From: Kofleriaceae bacterium
Lineage (GTDB): Bacteria; Myxococcota_A; Polyangia; Haliangiales; Haliangiaceae
Assembly: GCA_018057825.1 (NCBI GenBank)
Contig: JAGPCY010000005.1
Span: 62,001 to 126,000 of the forward strand
Length of the DNA: 64,000 bases
Reading direction: 5' to 3'
Both the position numbers and the translations under genes were made by a program. How positions within the stretch are numbered: the stretch's first letter is position 1; each line of letters begins with the position of its first letter. Below, piece after piece: positions 28,339 to 36,610 of this stretch. The notes under the pieces were generated by a model that was not told where the DNA came from, did no database searches, and worked only from the letters and a program-made list of their open reading frames with translations.

Positions 28339-29229
28339 CTAGCGGGTCACCGCGGCGCGGCGCTCGAGGCGAAGCGTGGGCGTGGGCGCCGGGGTGTAGA
28401 GCGCGACGGTGCGTGGCCCGCCCGCGCGTCGGTGGGCGATCAGGAGCTCCAGATGTCCGTCGAGATCGAGGTCGATCGCCCCGAGCACGTCGATGACATC
28501 CCCACCGACCGAGGTGCCGTACCACGAGAAGAGTGGCTCTCGACAAGGTGTTCCGGTGGCGCGCTCGCCGTCGATGGGCCCTGGCCCGCGGAACCCCTCC
28601 AGAGGGAAGGACTCGAGGGCGCCGTCGCGGTCGAGATCGCCGACCAGCGAACCGCCCTTGATGCAGATCTGGGTGATCGTGGGCGCGGGGACTGGCGACC
28701 CTGGGCTCGGATCTCCATCGACCGCGAGCGAGATGCCGCAGTTGCCGGCGAGCGCACAGTCCACGTGAGTCACCGTCGACCTTCCAGGCGAGAGCTCGGT
28801 GCAGGGAGACCAACCGAAGCGGAAGGTGCCGACGTAGCCGCGGGGGTCCGCGGGTACCCCGTTCTCAGCGATGGTGAAGTGGCCGCGCACATTTCCTGCG
28901 ACCCCGAGGACATGGAACCGCGGAGGCCGACTGTCCAGCGGAGCACGCGCGACCGACTCGTCCGACGTCCAGTCGATGTCCCCACCCGCGAAGAGCGGGA
29001 ACAAGTGCGCCCCACGAACCGGCAGGCCCACACACGTCTCCCCGACGAGGTAGCGTGGTCCCCGGGCCGGCGGCGCCGCATCGAAGCTCGGAGCCGCAAC
29101 CCCTGCGTCGATCCCCAACGCTGGGCCGTGCGGCGCCTGGCCGCGGGCCGCCGCGGCCGGCTCCGACGGCTCCGACGTATGACTGCAGCCTGAGCCAACG
29201 GCGACCAACAGCACCAATCGGGCACGCAT
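28339..29229 (-). CDS. lipoprotein with FG-GAP/VCBS-like repeats
   Basis: 296 residues: lipoprotein signal (VAVGSGC), the HTSEP leader and an Ala/Pro spacer, then a domain with eight or so cysteines and two DxDxDG calcium-loop-like repeats (GDLDRDGALESFPLEGF and AIDLDLDGHLELLIAH) as in FG-GAP/VCBS proteins. The next gene is a tandem paralogue sharing the blocks LVGETC, FPLFAGGD, DES(V/I)ARAP, LEGFRG and RTV(A/T)LYTP. It is presumably an outer-surface protein; the binding partner is unknown. Confidence 0.78.
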   Translation of the reverse strand: MRARLVLLVAVGSGCSHTSEPSEPAAAARGQAPHGPALGIDAGVAAPSFDAAPPARGPRYLVGETCVGLPVRGAHLFPLFAGGDIDWTSDESVARAPLDSRPPRFHVLGVAGNVRGHFTIAENGVPADPRGYVGTFRFGWSPCTELSPGRSTVTHVDCALAGNCGISLAVDGDPSPGSPVPAPTITQICIKGGSLVGDLDRDGALESFPLEGFRGPGPIDGERATGTPCREPLFSWYGTSVGGDVIDVLGAIDLDLDGHLELLIAHRRAGGPRTVALYTPAPTPTLRLERRAAVTR

Positions 29230-29586
29230 GGGTGGAAGCTAACACGCCGCCCGAGACGAGCGAATGCGCGACAACGATCACCGATCGCGTCTCCGCTCGT
29301 CGCCGGTACGCAGGCTGCGGACCATGAAGCGGTGTAAGCACTTGCGCCGGATGCCAACCCACGATAGCTTAACGTTGTGAACGGGTTCGAGGAGCAGTGG
29401 CTCGATGGGAGCCAAGTTCAGGGTGCGTTCGAACCCATTGGTTCGTCTCCTGGGTCGGGCCGCATCACTACGAGGTGGACATCTCGCGGACGACGCAGTG
29501 TGTCGAGGCGGCGTTCCCACGCGCCGGACCGCTACGCCCGCGCGTGCCGCCAGTACACGAGTATCGGAATCGTGGCCGCTGAGCGA
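29230..29586. other. 357-base stretch without a gene
   Basis: Apart from the -10-like box for the gene on its left, I see no gene, RNA or repeat that I can support. The GC content is visibly lower than in the neighbouring genes. A GTTCGAAC palindrome near 29425 looks like a tRNA T-loop but no cloverleaf can be drawn around it. Confidence 0.5.
29236..29241 (-). promoter_or_regulatory. -10-like box (TAGCTT), 6 bases before start codon
   Basis: TAGCTT on the minus strand lies six bases upstream of the ATG at 29229, in a sequence context shared with the promoter at 28179-28184. Confidence 0.5.
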
Positions 29587-30456
29587 CTAACGCACCACCG
29601 AGGCACGGCGCTCGAGCCGATGTCCGGGCCCGGAGCCCGGGGTGTACAACGTCACGGTGCGAGCCCCGCCAGCCGCTGTGTGTGCGACGAGTACTTCGAG
29701 GTTGCTATCGCGGTCGAGATCAGCGACGCCGAGGATGTCAATCATGTCCGCGCCTGCCGGCAAGCGGTACCAGGCGAAGCGCGGTGTCGAGCACCCCGGC
29801 GCGGCCGGTCTGCCTTCGATGGCGTCGTCGCCGCGGAACCCTTCCAGCGAGTACGCTTCGAGGGCGCCATCGCCGTCGAGATCGGCGACCAAGCTGCCGG
29901 ATTCGGCGCACACGATCTTCGTGGCGATCGCCGAACGCGTGAACGGATCCTCCGGTGCGCCGCTGGCCGCGATCGAAATACCACAGCCACCTGCGGCACC
30001 ACAGTCAACGCGGATGACCGTCGCGCCACCAGGTTGGCGATAGGTGCACGGACCGACGCCCCACACACCCTGGTATTCTCCCAGGAAGCCACGTGGATCG
30101 GACGACGCTTGGTCATGCGTTGTGATGAGATGACCATGCACCTCGCCGTCGAACCCCAGCACCACGAAGCGGTGCGGCGCTGCGGTCACGGGCGCGCGCG
30201 CGATCGACTCATCCGCCGTCCAGGAGACATCGCCGCCCGCGAACAGGGGGAACAGATGCGGTCCGCGCAGCGCGGCGTTGAGGCACGTCTCTCCTACCAG
30301 GACGCGCGGCAATCGGGGGGCGGGCGGTTCGGGCGGCGCGGCATCGACCCTGGAGGCCAGGGTAGGTGGCGCGGCGCTATGAGCAGTCGCGGTCGGTTCC
30401 GACGTATGTCTGCAGCCCGTGGCGACGGCGAGTATCTGTACGAGGCGCGCCTGCAC
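29587..30456 (-). CDS. lipoprotein with FG-GAP/VCBS-like repeats (paralogue)
   Basis: 289 residues from the GTG at 30456: lipoprotein signal (LAVATGC), HTSEP leader, and the same domain as its neighbour including ADLDGDGALEAYSLEGFRG and VADLDRDSNLEVLVAH. In the second calcium-loop repeat the Gly is replaced by Ser (DRDSN). The GTG was chosen because TAGCCT stands seven bases before it and the signal peptide then starts cleanly; the frame is open to 30579, but that part would run into the divergent gene. Confidence 0.75.
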   Translation of the reverse strand: MQARLVQILAVATGCRHTSEPTATAHSAAPPTLASRVDAAPPEPPAPRLPRVLVGETCLNAALRGPHLFPLFAGGDVSWTADESIARAPVTAAPHRFVVLGFDGEVHGHLITTHDQASSDPRGFLGEYQGVWGVGPCTYRQPGGATVIRVDCGAAGGCGISIAASGAPEDPFTRSAIATKIVCAESGSLVADLDGDGALEAYSLEGFRGDDAIEGRPAAPGCSTPRFAWYRLPAGADMIDILGVADLDRDSNLEVLVAHTAAGGARTVTLYTPGSGPGHRLERRASVVR

Positions 30457-30463
30457 AGGGCGC

Positions 30464-30469
30464 AGGCTA
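30464..30469 (-). promoter_or_regulatory. -10-like box (TAGCCT), 7 bases before start codon
   Basis: TAGCCT on the minus strand, seven bases before the GTG at 30456. Confidence 0.5.
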
Positions 30470-30491
30470 GCACGACGCGAAGGATGACTGC

Positions 30492-31709
30492 ATGAGCAAC
30501 TACGGTTGGGTCCCGCGGCCGGATGACGAGTCGGACGACTACCTCGAGCGGCTGGCGCTCCTCGTCGCACGACGACCACGCATGGAGATGATCGAGATCT
30601 CCAACACCCTCCAGGGGTTCATCGCAGCCGCTCATGCTGCGGCAGCGCCGCCCCCGCCCATCGATGACGAGCTGGTCGTCGGTGGCCACGCGAGCCGTCG
30701 CGGTGACTGGATGGTGGACCCGTACCCTTACTCCACGCTGGGGCCGTGGACCGACTATGTCACTCTCGAGATCTCGTTGTCGGACCCTAACTACAGTCTC
30801 AGGATTCCGGACGACCTCGTTGGGGACTCGCCCATCGCACCCGATAGTCCCGCGCCAACGCCCCGCGCGTTTCACGCGAAGGGCTGCAATATCGGGCGGG
30901 CCGCACCGTGGCTGGCCAAGTTGCGCGAGGCGCTCGGCGGTCATGTGCGTGTGACTGCTCCTAGGCACTACCACGGCGTCTCGACCAATGGTACCCCGGG
31001 CGTGACTTCTATCGAGGCCATTGAATGGATGGGGTACCAGTTTGTCGTGTTTCAGAAGACGCCCGTGGCGAGCGTGAACGCGCTCGCGACCGCCTTCTTC
31101 TCGCAAGGCCATACGCGCCCCGACGGCGTGCGGATTCCTCTGAGTGCTTTCCAGGGGTGGCTCACGCTCGTTGCTGGACGAAGACTGAAGCACCCGTCCA
31201 TAACGGAGCGAAAGAGGGTGCGTTTGCCGCTGGGGCGGGATGTCGGCGGACACCGCTACGCGGAGGGGGTTGTTGGACTCTATGTTCGAACGCCGGCGTC
31301 CTCGGTTGTTTTTCAGACGTTCAGGTTTTCGGATCCTGACAGTATTCCAGCTTCCGATCAGGACCGTGTTGCAGCCTTGTCAGCCTGGTTCTTGTCGGAG
31401 TCGTCTTATCGAGATGACTATTCGTACCCGATGTACAAGCAGCACGGCTATCCGACGCTGGCGGACATGATTCGTGGGCTCGAATGGCGTTTCAACGTCG
31501 TCGTGAGGCCGGACTCTGTGACGATGGACTGCATTGGCGGGCGCTACGAGTATGAGCTGCTCGTCCCGATCGCTGCCCCGGGCCGTGGCGGGACGCTCGC
31601 GCCGACCAAGGCTCCTCTGATCTACAACCACATCCCCGAGGCTGGTCCTCCGGTCAAGCCTCCGGCATTCGACGAGGACTCCCCCTTCTACTACGGGACC
31701 GCGCCATGA
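30492..31709 (+). CDS. uncharacterised 405-residue protein, first gene of the island
   Basis: I do not recognise a family. The protein has no signal peptide or membrane segment. It is a mixed alpha/beta protein, Trp/Tyr-rich in its first third (WMVDPYPYSTLGPWTDYV) and ends in a Pro-rich tail (GPPVKPPAFDEDSP). A Shine-Dalgarno-like AAGGA precedes the ATG. The stop overlaps the start of the DUF6603-like gene by ATGA, so the two were translated together. The GC content is visibly lower than in the flanking genes to the left. No counterpart is seen in the second, intact copy of the operon. Confidence 0.7.
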   Translation: MSNYGWVPRPDDESDDYLERLALLVARRPRMEMIEISNTLQGFIAAAHAAAAPPPPIDDELVVGGHASRRGDWMVDPYPYSTLGPWTDYVTLEISLSDPNYSLRIPDDLVGDSPIAPDSPAPTPRAFHAKGCNIGRAAPWLAKLREALGGHVRVTAPRHYHGVSTNGTPGVTSIEAIEWMGYQFVVFQKTPVASVNALATAFFSQGHTRPDGVRIPLSAFQGWLTLVAGRRLKHPSITERKRVRLPLGRDVGGHRYAEGVVGLYVRTPASSVVFQTFRFSDPDSIPASDQDRVAALSAWFLSESSYRDDYSYPMYKQHGYPTLADMIRGLEWRFNVVVRPDSVTMDCIGGRYEYELLVPIAAPGRGGTLAPTKAPLIYNHIPEAGPPVKPPAFDEDSPFYYGTAP

Positions 31710-34700
31710 CAGGGACCCTGCGCGGTTTCGCTGAAGCCCTCGGCGTGGCGCTCCTACCTCTCGTCGAGGCGACCGAGGATGCCGAACTCGGCGTCGATTT
31801 CTTGCTTCGTCTGGGCTGGGAGACCTCCGCGGCGCCGGCTTCGTTCATGGCCATGAACGGCGTGCTCTCACAGGCGTTTGAGAACGCGGTGGGTGGCGAA
31901 GACGGGCTGGAAGTGGATCTTGGCGTGTTGATCCCCTCGGTCCTGGCTGCGTGGGGCGCGATCGATGCCTTGGCGTCCGCCCCTGATCTGTCGGCGGAGC
32001 AGCGCGCCGAGTTGCCGCGGCAGATCATCGACGCTCTCCTCGAGGAGTTGCTTCAGAGCCACTTTCCTGTCTGGCATGCCGCCCTGGACGCCCTGGGCAT
32101 CGTGAATGTGAACGTGGTGGCAGGCGTCGACGGGCGCCGGCCCTACGAGCGACGGACGCTCGATCGTGGCAGGCTCCTCGACTACATCGACGAGCCGCTG
32201 GAGAGCCTCAAAGAGACCTATCGCTGGGGCGAGGCGTCGTTCGACGGCGCGCGCGTGACGCGCGCGGTGACGGCGCTGGCTCGTGCGTGCGGCGCTCAGA
32301 TTGACCGATACGTCGCGCCGTCGGCTCTGACCGACGCGCTTGGTGCCCGAGCGTCCGGCCCGCGCATCGTACTTGTTGACCGGCGAGGTAGTCCGCTCGT
32401 CGTCGGTCTGGCGTTCCTCCAGGTCCCGGCGACGCCGACGGCGCTCCCGGGCGTTGCGATCATCCCGACGGCGACCGCTCCCGTTGAACATGCGATCGGT
32501 CTGTTCGATGGCCGGTTGGTGCTCGACGGTGACCTCGCCGCCGGTGTCGGTGTGGCCCTTCGTGCAGGCCAACCGCCAACGGCGGTCGCCGGGGCGGCCT
32601 TTCGGATCGAGTATGAGCGCCGCCCACCGAATGCGACGACACTTCTCGGTGAGGAGGAGGGCACGCGCGTCGAGCTGCGCGGGACCACGGCGACGCTGGA
32701 GGTCGCTGGCAGCGACGGCGGGCTGATGGTGACGGGCACGCTCCTCGCGCATGACTTTGCGCTCGTGCTGGATGGCGGTGACGGCGACGGGTTCATGGGC
32801 GCCTTGCTCCCTGGCCCGGCGTCGCGTATCGACGTCCCACTGTCGATGTCGTGGTCGACTCATGGTGGGCTGCGCTTGGGCGGAAGCCCGATACGTTCCC
32901 GTAGCGCGGCGACTTGGAGCGGTGGAAGTGACCGAAGCCTCCGTCGCGTTGCGCAAGTTCCCGCCGAGCAGCGGCGGGCCGTCGCTGTCTTTGACGGCCG
33001 CGATGACATGCCGAGGTTCCCTCGGCCCGGTGTCGTTTTCGCTAGCAGGCGCAGGGCTCGAGATGCGTCTAGCCTTCGGGACCGGCAACCTCGGACCCCT
33101 CGATGTCGGCGTGGGGTTCAAGCCGCCGACCGGCCTGTCGCTCGGCCTCGACGCCGGCCCGGTTCAGGGCGGCGGCTACCTTCGGCACGAGGCCGGGCGC
33201 TACGCGGGCGCGCTGGCGCTGGACGTGGTGGGCGTCGCGGTGGGGGCGTACGGGTTGCTCGACGCACGCGGGCCGGGCTACTCGCTGGCGGCGGTGATCG
33301 CGGCTGGGTTTCGGCCGGTGCCGCTGCCGCTTGGGTTCACGCTGGAGGGGGTGGGCGGGCTGATCGGGATCCATCGACGGGTGGACACGGAGGCGCTGCG
33401 AGGAGCGGTGCGGACGGCGGCGGGGATGGCGGAGCTGTTCTTCCCGGCGGATCCGATGGCGCAAGCGGAGCGGTTGACGACGGAGCTGGGGAGGTACTTC
33501 CCTGCGGCGGAGGGGCGGCACGTGTTCGGGCCTGCGGTGAAGTTCGGGTGGGGAAACCCGACGGTGGTTCGGGGGACGGTGGCGGTGCTGCTGGAGCTGC
33601 CGGCGCCGGCGCGGGTGGTGGTGCTGGGGACGATGACGGCGAAGCTGCCGACGGAGGAGCAGGCGATCGTCGACCTGACGATGGACGTGGTGGGGGAGGT
33701 GGACGTGGGGCAGAAGCGCGCGGCGGTGGACGCGTCGCTGCGGAGCTCGACGATCGCGGGGTTCCCGATCACGGGGGACCTGGCGGCGCGGCTGTGCTGG
33801 GGAAACCCGCGGAGCTTCGCGCTGGCGATCGGAGGGTTCCACTCGCAGTTCCGGCCGCCGGCGGAGTTCCCGACGCTGCGGCGGGTGCGGATCGAGCTGG
33901 GGTCGGGGGACGACCCGCGGCTGGACGCGGAGGGGTTCCTGGCGCTGACGTCGAACACGCTGCAGATGGGGGCACGGATCGACCTGTACGCGTCGGCGGG
34001 GCCGCTGAACATCACGGGGGGGCTGGGGTTCGAAACGCTGGTGCAGTTCTCGCCGTTCGGGCTGGCGGTGGACGTGTGGGCTGGGGTGAAGCTGCGGCGC
34101 GGCACGACGACGCTGGCGGGGGTGAGCTTCGAGGGCCACCTGCAGGGACCGAAGCCGTGGCGGATCGACGGCAAGGCGTGCCTGTCTTTGTGGTTCGTGG
34201 AGCTGTGCGTGCCGATCCATGTGACGTTCGGCAGCGGGGCGCCGGTCGCGGTGCCCGACCGGGCGATCTGGCCGGCGCTGCGGGCGGCGGTGGAGGCGCC
34301 GGCGGCGTGGGCGGCGGAGGTGCCGGGTGGCCTGACGGCGGCGATCGTGGCTGGGCCGGAGGAGGGCGCCGGGGTGGCGGGGCCGGCGCGCCGGGTCGAC
34401 CCGTGCGCGACGCTGTCGATGACGCAGCAAGTGGTGCCGCTGGCGCGGAGGATCACGGCGTACGCGCAGGGGCGGCCGACGGGGATCGATCGGTTCGAGG
34501 TGACGGAGGTGCGGGTGGGGGGACAGGCGGTGCCGGCCGCGGCGGTGACGCCGGTCAAGGACTGGTTCGCGCCGGCGCAGTTCGAGGCGATGAGTGAGGC
34601 GGACAAGCTGTCGCGGCCGGGGTTCGAGGAGATGATGGCGGGCGTGGCGGTGGGTGCGGCGACGGTGCGCGCGGGGACGCCGCTCACGCGGGTGCTCGAC

Positions 34701-35045
34701 TACGACACGGTGGTGATCGCGGGGGGACAGCGCCAGACCGCGGAGCGGTACCGACCGACGCGCGCGCTGCAGCTCGCGGGGACGGCGCTGTCGGCGACGG
34801 CGCAGGCGCCGCGCGGTCGCGGAGGCTCGGAGGCGTATGCGCCGCCGCCGGGGGCGGCGCCCGTGGTGACGCTGACCGAGGCGACGTATGTGATCGCGAC
34901 GACGGATGCGTTGACGGCGCGGTGGGATCTGACGGAGGCGGCGAGTCGGAGCGAGGCCGAGCTCGCGCTGCGCGCGCACCTGGCGGCCCACCCTGGCGAC
35001 GCGACGAGACTGCAGGTGGTCCCGAGCTACGAGGTGGCAGCATGA
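31706..35045 (+). pseudogene. DUF6603-like gene, frameshifted copy A
   Basis: The first 390 or so codons (to about 32885) are in one frame and the rest in the next; dropping one base between about 32870 and 32900 restores a product of about 1112 residues. The N-terminal half is a distant relative of copy B. From 33274 the DNA is practically identical to copy B and encodes the DUF6603-like core (PVPLPLGFTLEGVGGLIG, GRHVFGPAVKFGWG, ALAIGGFHSQFRPP). Without the correction the frame continues to 34597 as a meaningless Gly/Arg-rich sequence. It is therefore a decayed copy, or carries a one-base sequencing error. Confidence 0.78.
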
Positions 35046-35134
35046 GTGACGTGAACGCAGCCTTTCGCTTCTATCCCTGGGTTCGCCGCGCCGCCGCCGC
35101 GCAGCTCGCGACGACGGATGGTGCGGCCGGCGGG
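33274..35134 (+). repeat. 1.86-kb direct repeat, copy 1
   Basis: Matches 40733-42593 at a constant offset of 7,459 bases with no gap. I found only two differences, both in the last 50 bases (in the codons after FRFYPWVRR). It covers the shared DUF6603 core through the gene's end and the first 30 or so codons of the next gene, so its borders do not coincide with gene borders. Confidence 0.92.
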
Positions 35135-35197
35135 ATCGGGGGCGGCCGGACGGAAAGACACGAAGAACACCAACACCTCCTTGATCTGTACGGCTAG
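35042..35197 (+). pseudogene. 5' stub of the 948-residue protein gene
   Basis: Begins with the same codons as the intact gene at 42501 (MSDVNAAFRFYPWVRR...) and the same ATGA overlap with the DUF6603 gene before it. The match ends at about 35134; an unrelated tail follows, with a stop at 35197, giving 51 codons. It marks the right-hand end of the duplicated segment and is unlikely to be functional. Confidence 0.8.
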
Positions 35198-35277
35198 CCG
35201 TTGTAGCTTACGACCGTGGCCTCAGTGGCCCGCCGGTCGGGTGCCAGTAGGTCCAAGGCGGCCCCAGGAGAGTGTCG

Positions 35278-35884
35278 TTGAGCAAGAACAAGTCGTCGTC
35301 GGTGGTGCTGGGAGCAGGGCTCTTGCTGACCGCTGCCTGCGGGCCAAAGGCGCCCCCGGAGGACCCCGAGCCCCGGGTCGCTTGTGACCCGATGCCTCCC
35401 GAGGCCTACGAGTACGTGCGGACGGCACCCCGGATCACGCCGGAGGCCTTCGCGAAGCTCGACATGGACGCCGGCATCATCGTCGAAGTGATCAGCCAGC
35501 GGGTGTTCGGCACAGAAGGAAAGCCCATGATAGACGACCGCTTCCTGCCCCACGGCTGCGTCCCGCGGCGCTTGACCCTTACGGTTGTGATGCGCGGCAC
35601 ACTAAGGGAATCGCAGGCGCAGCTGTCGGCCGTGGGCTTCGAGGTGGGAGGGAAGATCGAAGCGTTGGATGGTTCTGAGGCGTTCCTTGGAGGGGTCGTG
35701 TCGCCGTCGCGACTTAGCGCTGCAGCCTGCAGTCTTGCGGATATCGATTTCTCGACCGATGGTTCCAGAGCTGCACAAGAGCGTAGAATATGCAGGGGTG
35801 ACGGTCCTGCGCCCGGTGCCGACGCCCCCCCGTGGATCGACCGGGATGGACGCGGCGAAGGGGTCTGCAAGATGCCGTACCTAG
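35278..35884 (+). pseudogene. small secreted lipoprotein gene with probable frameshift
   Basis: Starts at TTG 35278 (AGGAG seven bases upstream; a GTG at 35272 is too close to it). Lipoprotein signal with lipobox LTAAC, then a region (QLSAVGFEVGG, LGGVVSPSRL) resembling protease propeptide or inhibitor folds. Near 35712-35718 the sense moves to the next frame, which continues ALQPAVLRISISRPMVPELHKSV to a stop at 35884, a natural continuation for such a fold. Without the shift, the frame runs on into the next lipoprotein gene and would fuse two signal peptides. The shift is inferred from sequence sense only. Confidence 0.5.
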
Positions 35885-35943
35885 CAGGCGCGGTGACACC
35901 TATACTGCCACCAGACCGACCTGCGGGGGGACGCTTGACAGTC

Positions 35944-36609
35944 ATGCACTTGGCGACGACCTCGCGTGGAATTTTGGTTCGCTCCTCGATCTTCCTGACC
36001 GCGTGGCTCGCGTGTTCGAGTGGAACCAGGAAGACCGTACATGCAGACCTAGAACTGGCCAAGCGATACGAACGCGGCGACGGGGTGCCCCGTGACTTTC
36101 GTCTAGCGGCACGTCTATTCGAGAAGGCCTGCGATCAGGGGCGCGGCGACGCATCGGCGTGTCGCCGGCTCGCGGTCGCCATGGCCCGCGGTCGCGGTCT
36201 GCCGAAGCAAAGGCGGGCGCTGGCGCTGATGCGTCACGCGTGCGAACGCGGCGACTGGCTTGCTTGTGGTCCGTATGACTCATTCGACGTGGCCAAGGCC
36301 GAGGCGGCTTGTGGTGGGCAGGAGCCGGAAGCGTGCGTCCCCCTCGCCTCAATGCTGGCGTGGAGCCAGAGCGGCACGGTCGAGGAGGAGATGGTGGAGT
36401 TGCTTGCGCGCGCGTGCCAGCGTTCGGTCCTTGAGGCCTGCCTGCGGCTCGTCGAGACGCACGGCAATGAGGCGGCTACCGAGGTGCCCTTCGCAATCGA
36501 GCGCGTCCGTGCTGCGTGCCGGCAGGGCGACTCCGACGCCTGCGCGGCGGCTGGCACCCCGATTCCGGCGCGCGAGCTGTGCGCGGCCGGCGATTTCGAG
36601 GCGTGTTGA
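35944..36609 (+). CDS. Sel1-like repeat lipoprotein
   Basis: 221 residues. The ATG at 35944 opens a lipoprotein signal (lipobox AWLAC) although the frame is open from upstream. The mature part has about five Sel1-like/TPR-like helical pairs with paired cysteines (ACDQGRGDASACRRL, ACERGDWLACG, AACRQGDSDACAA), as in Hcp-type cysteine-rich repeat proteins, where each pair forms a disulfide. It is probably a periplasmic or surface scaffold. It ends one base before the phosphatase ATG. Confidence 0.68.
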   Translation: MHLATTSRGILVRSSIFLTAWLACSSGTRKTVHADLELAKRYERGDGVPRDFRLAARLFEKACDQGRGDASACRRLAVAMARGRGLPKQRRALALMRHACERGDWLACGPYDSFDVAKAEAACGGQEPEACVPLASMLAWSQSGTVEEEMVELLARACQRSVLEACLRLVETHGNEAATEVPFAIERVRAACRQGDSDACAAAGTPIPARELCAAGDFEAC

Positions 36610-36610
36610 C

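Noticed and set aside
29420-29445. GTTCGAACCC segment resembling a tRNA T-loop.
   Set aside because: No matching acceptor, D or anticodon arms can be placed around it.
29377-30495. Plus-strand frame of 372 codons opposite the FG-GAP-like lipoprotein.
   Set aside because: The minus-strand gene has a signal peptide, a paralogue and a promoter box; the plus frame has none.
33069-34991. Long minus-strand frames in the DUF6603 repeat (and their copy at 40.7-42.5 kb).
   Set aside because: They are Arg/His-rich and exist only as the reverse of the coding frame; they repeat because the DNA repeats.
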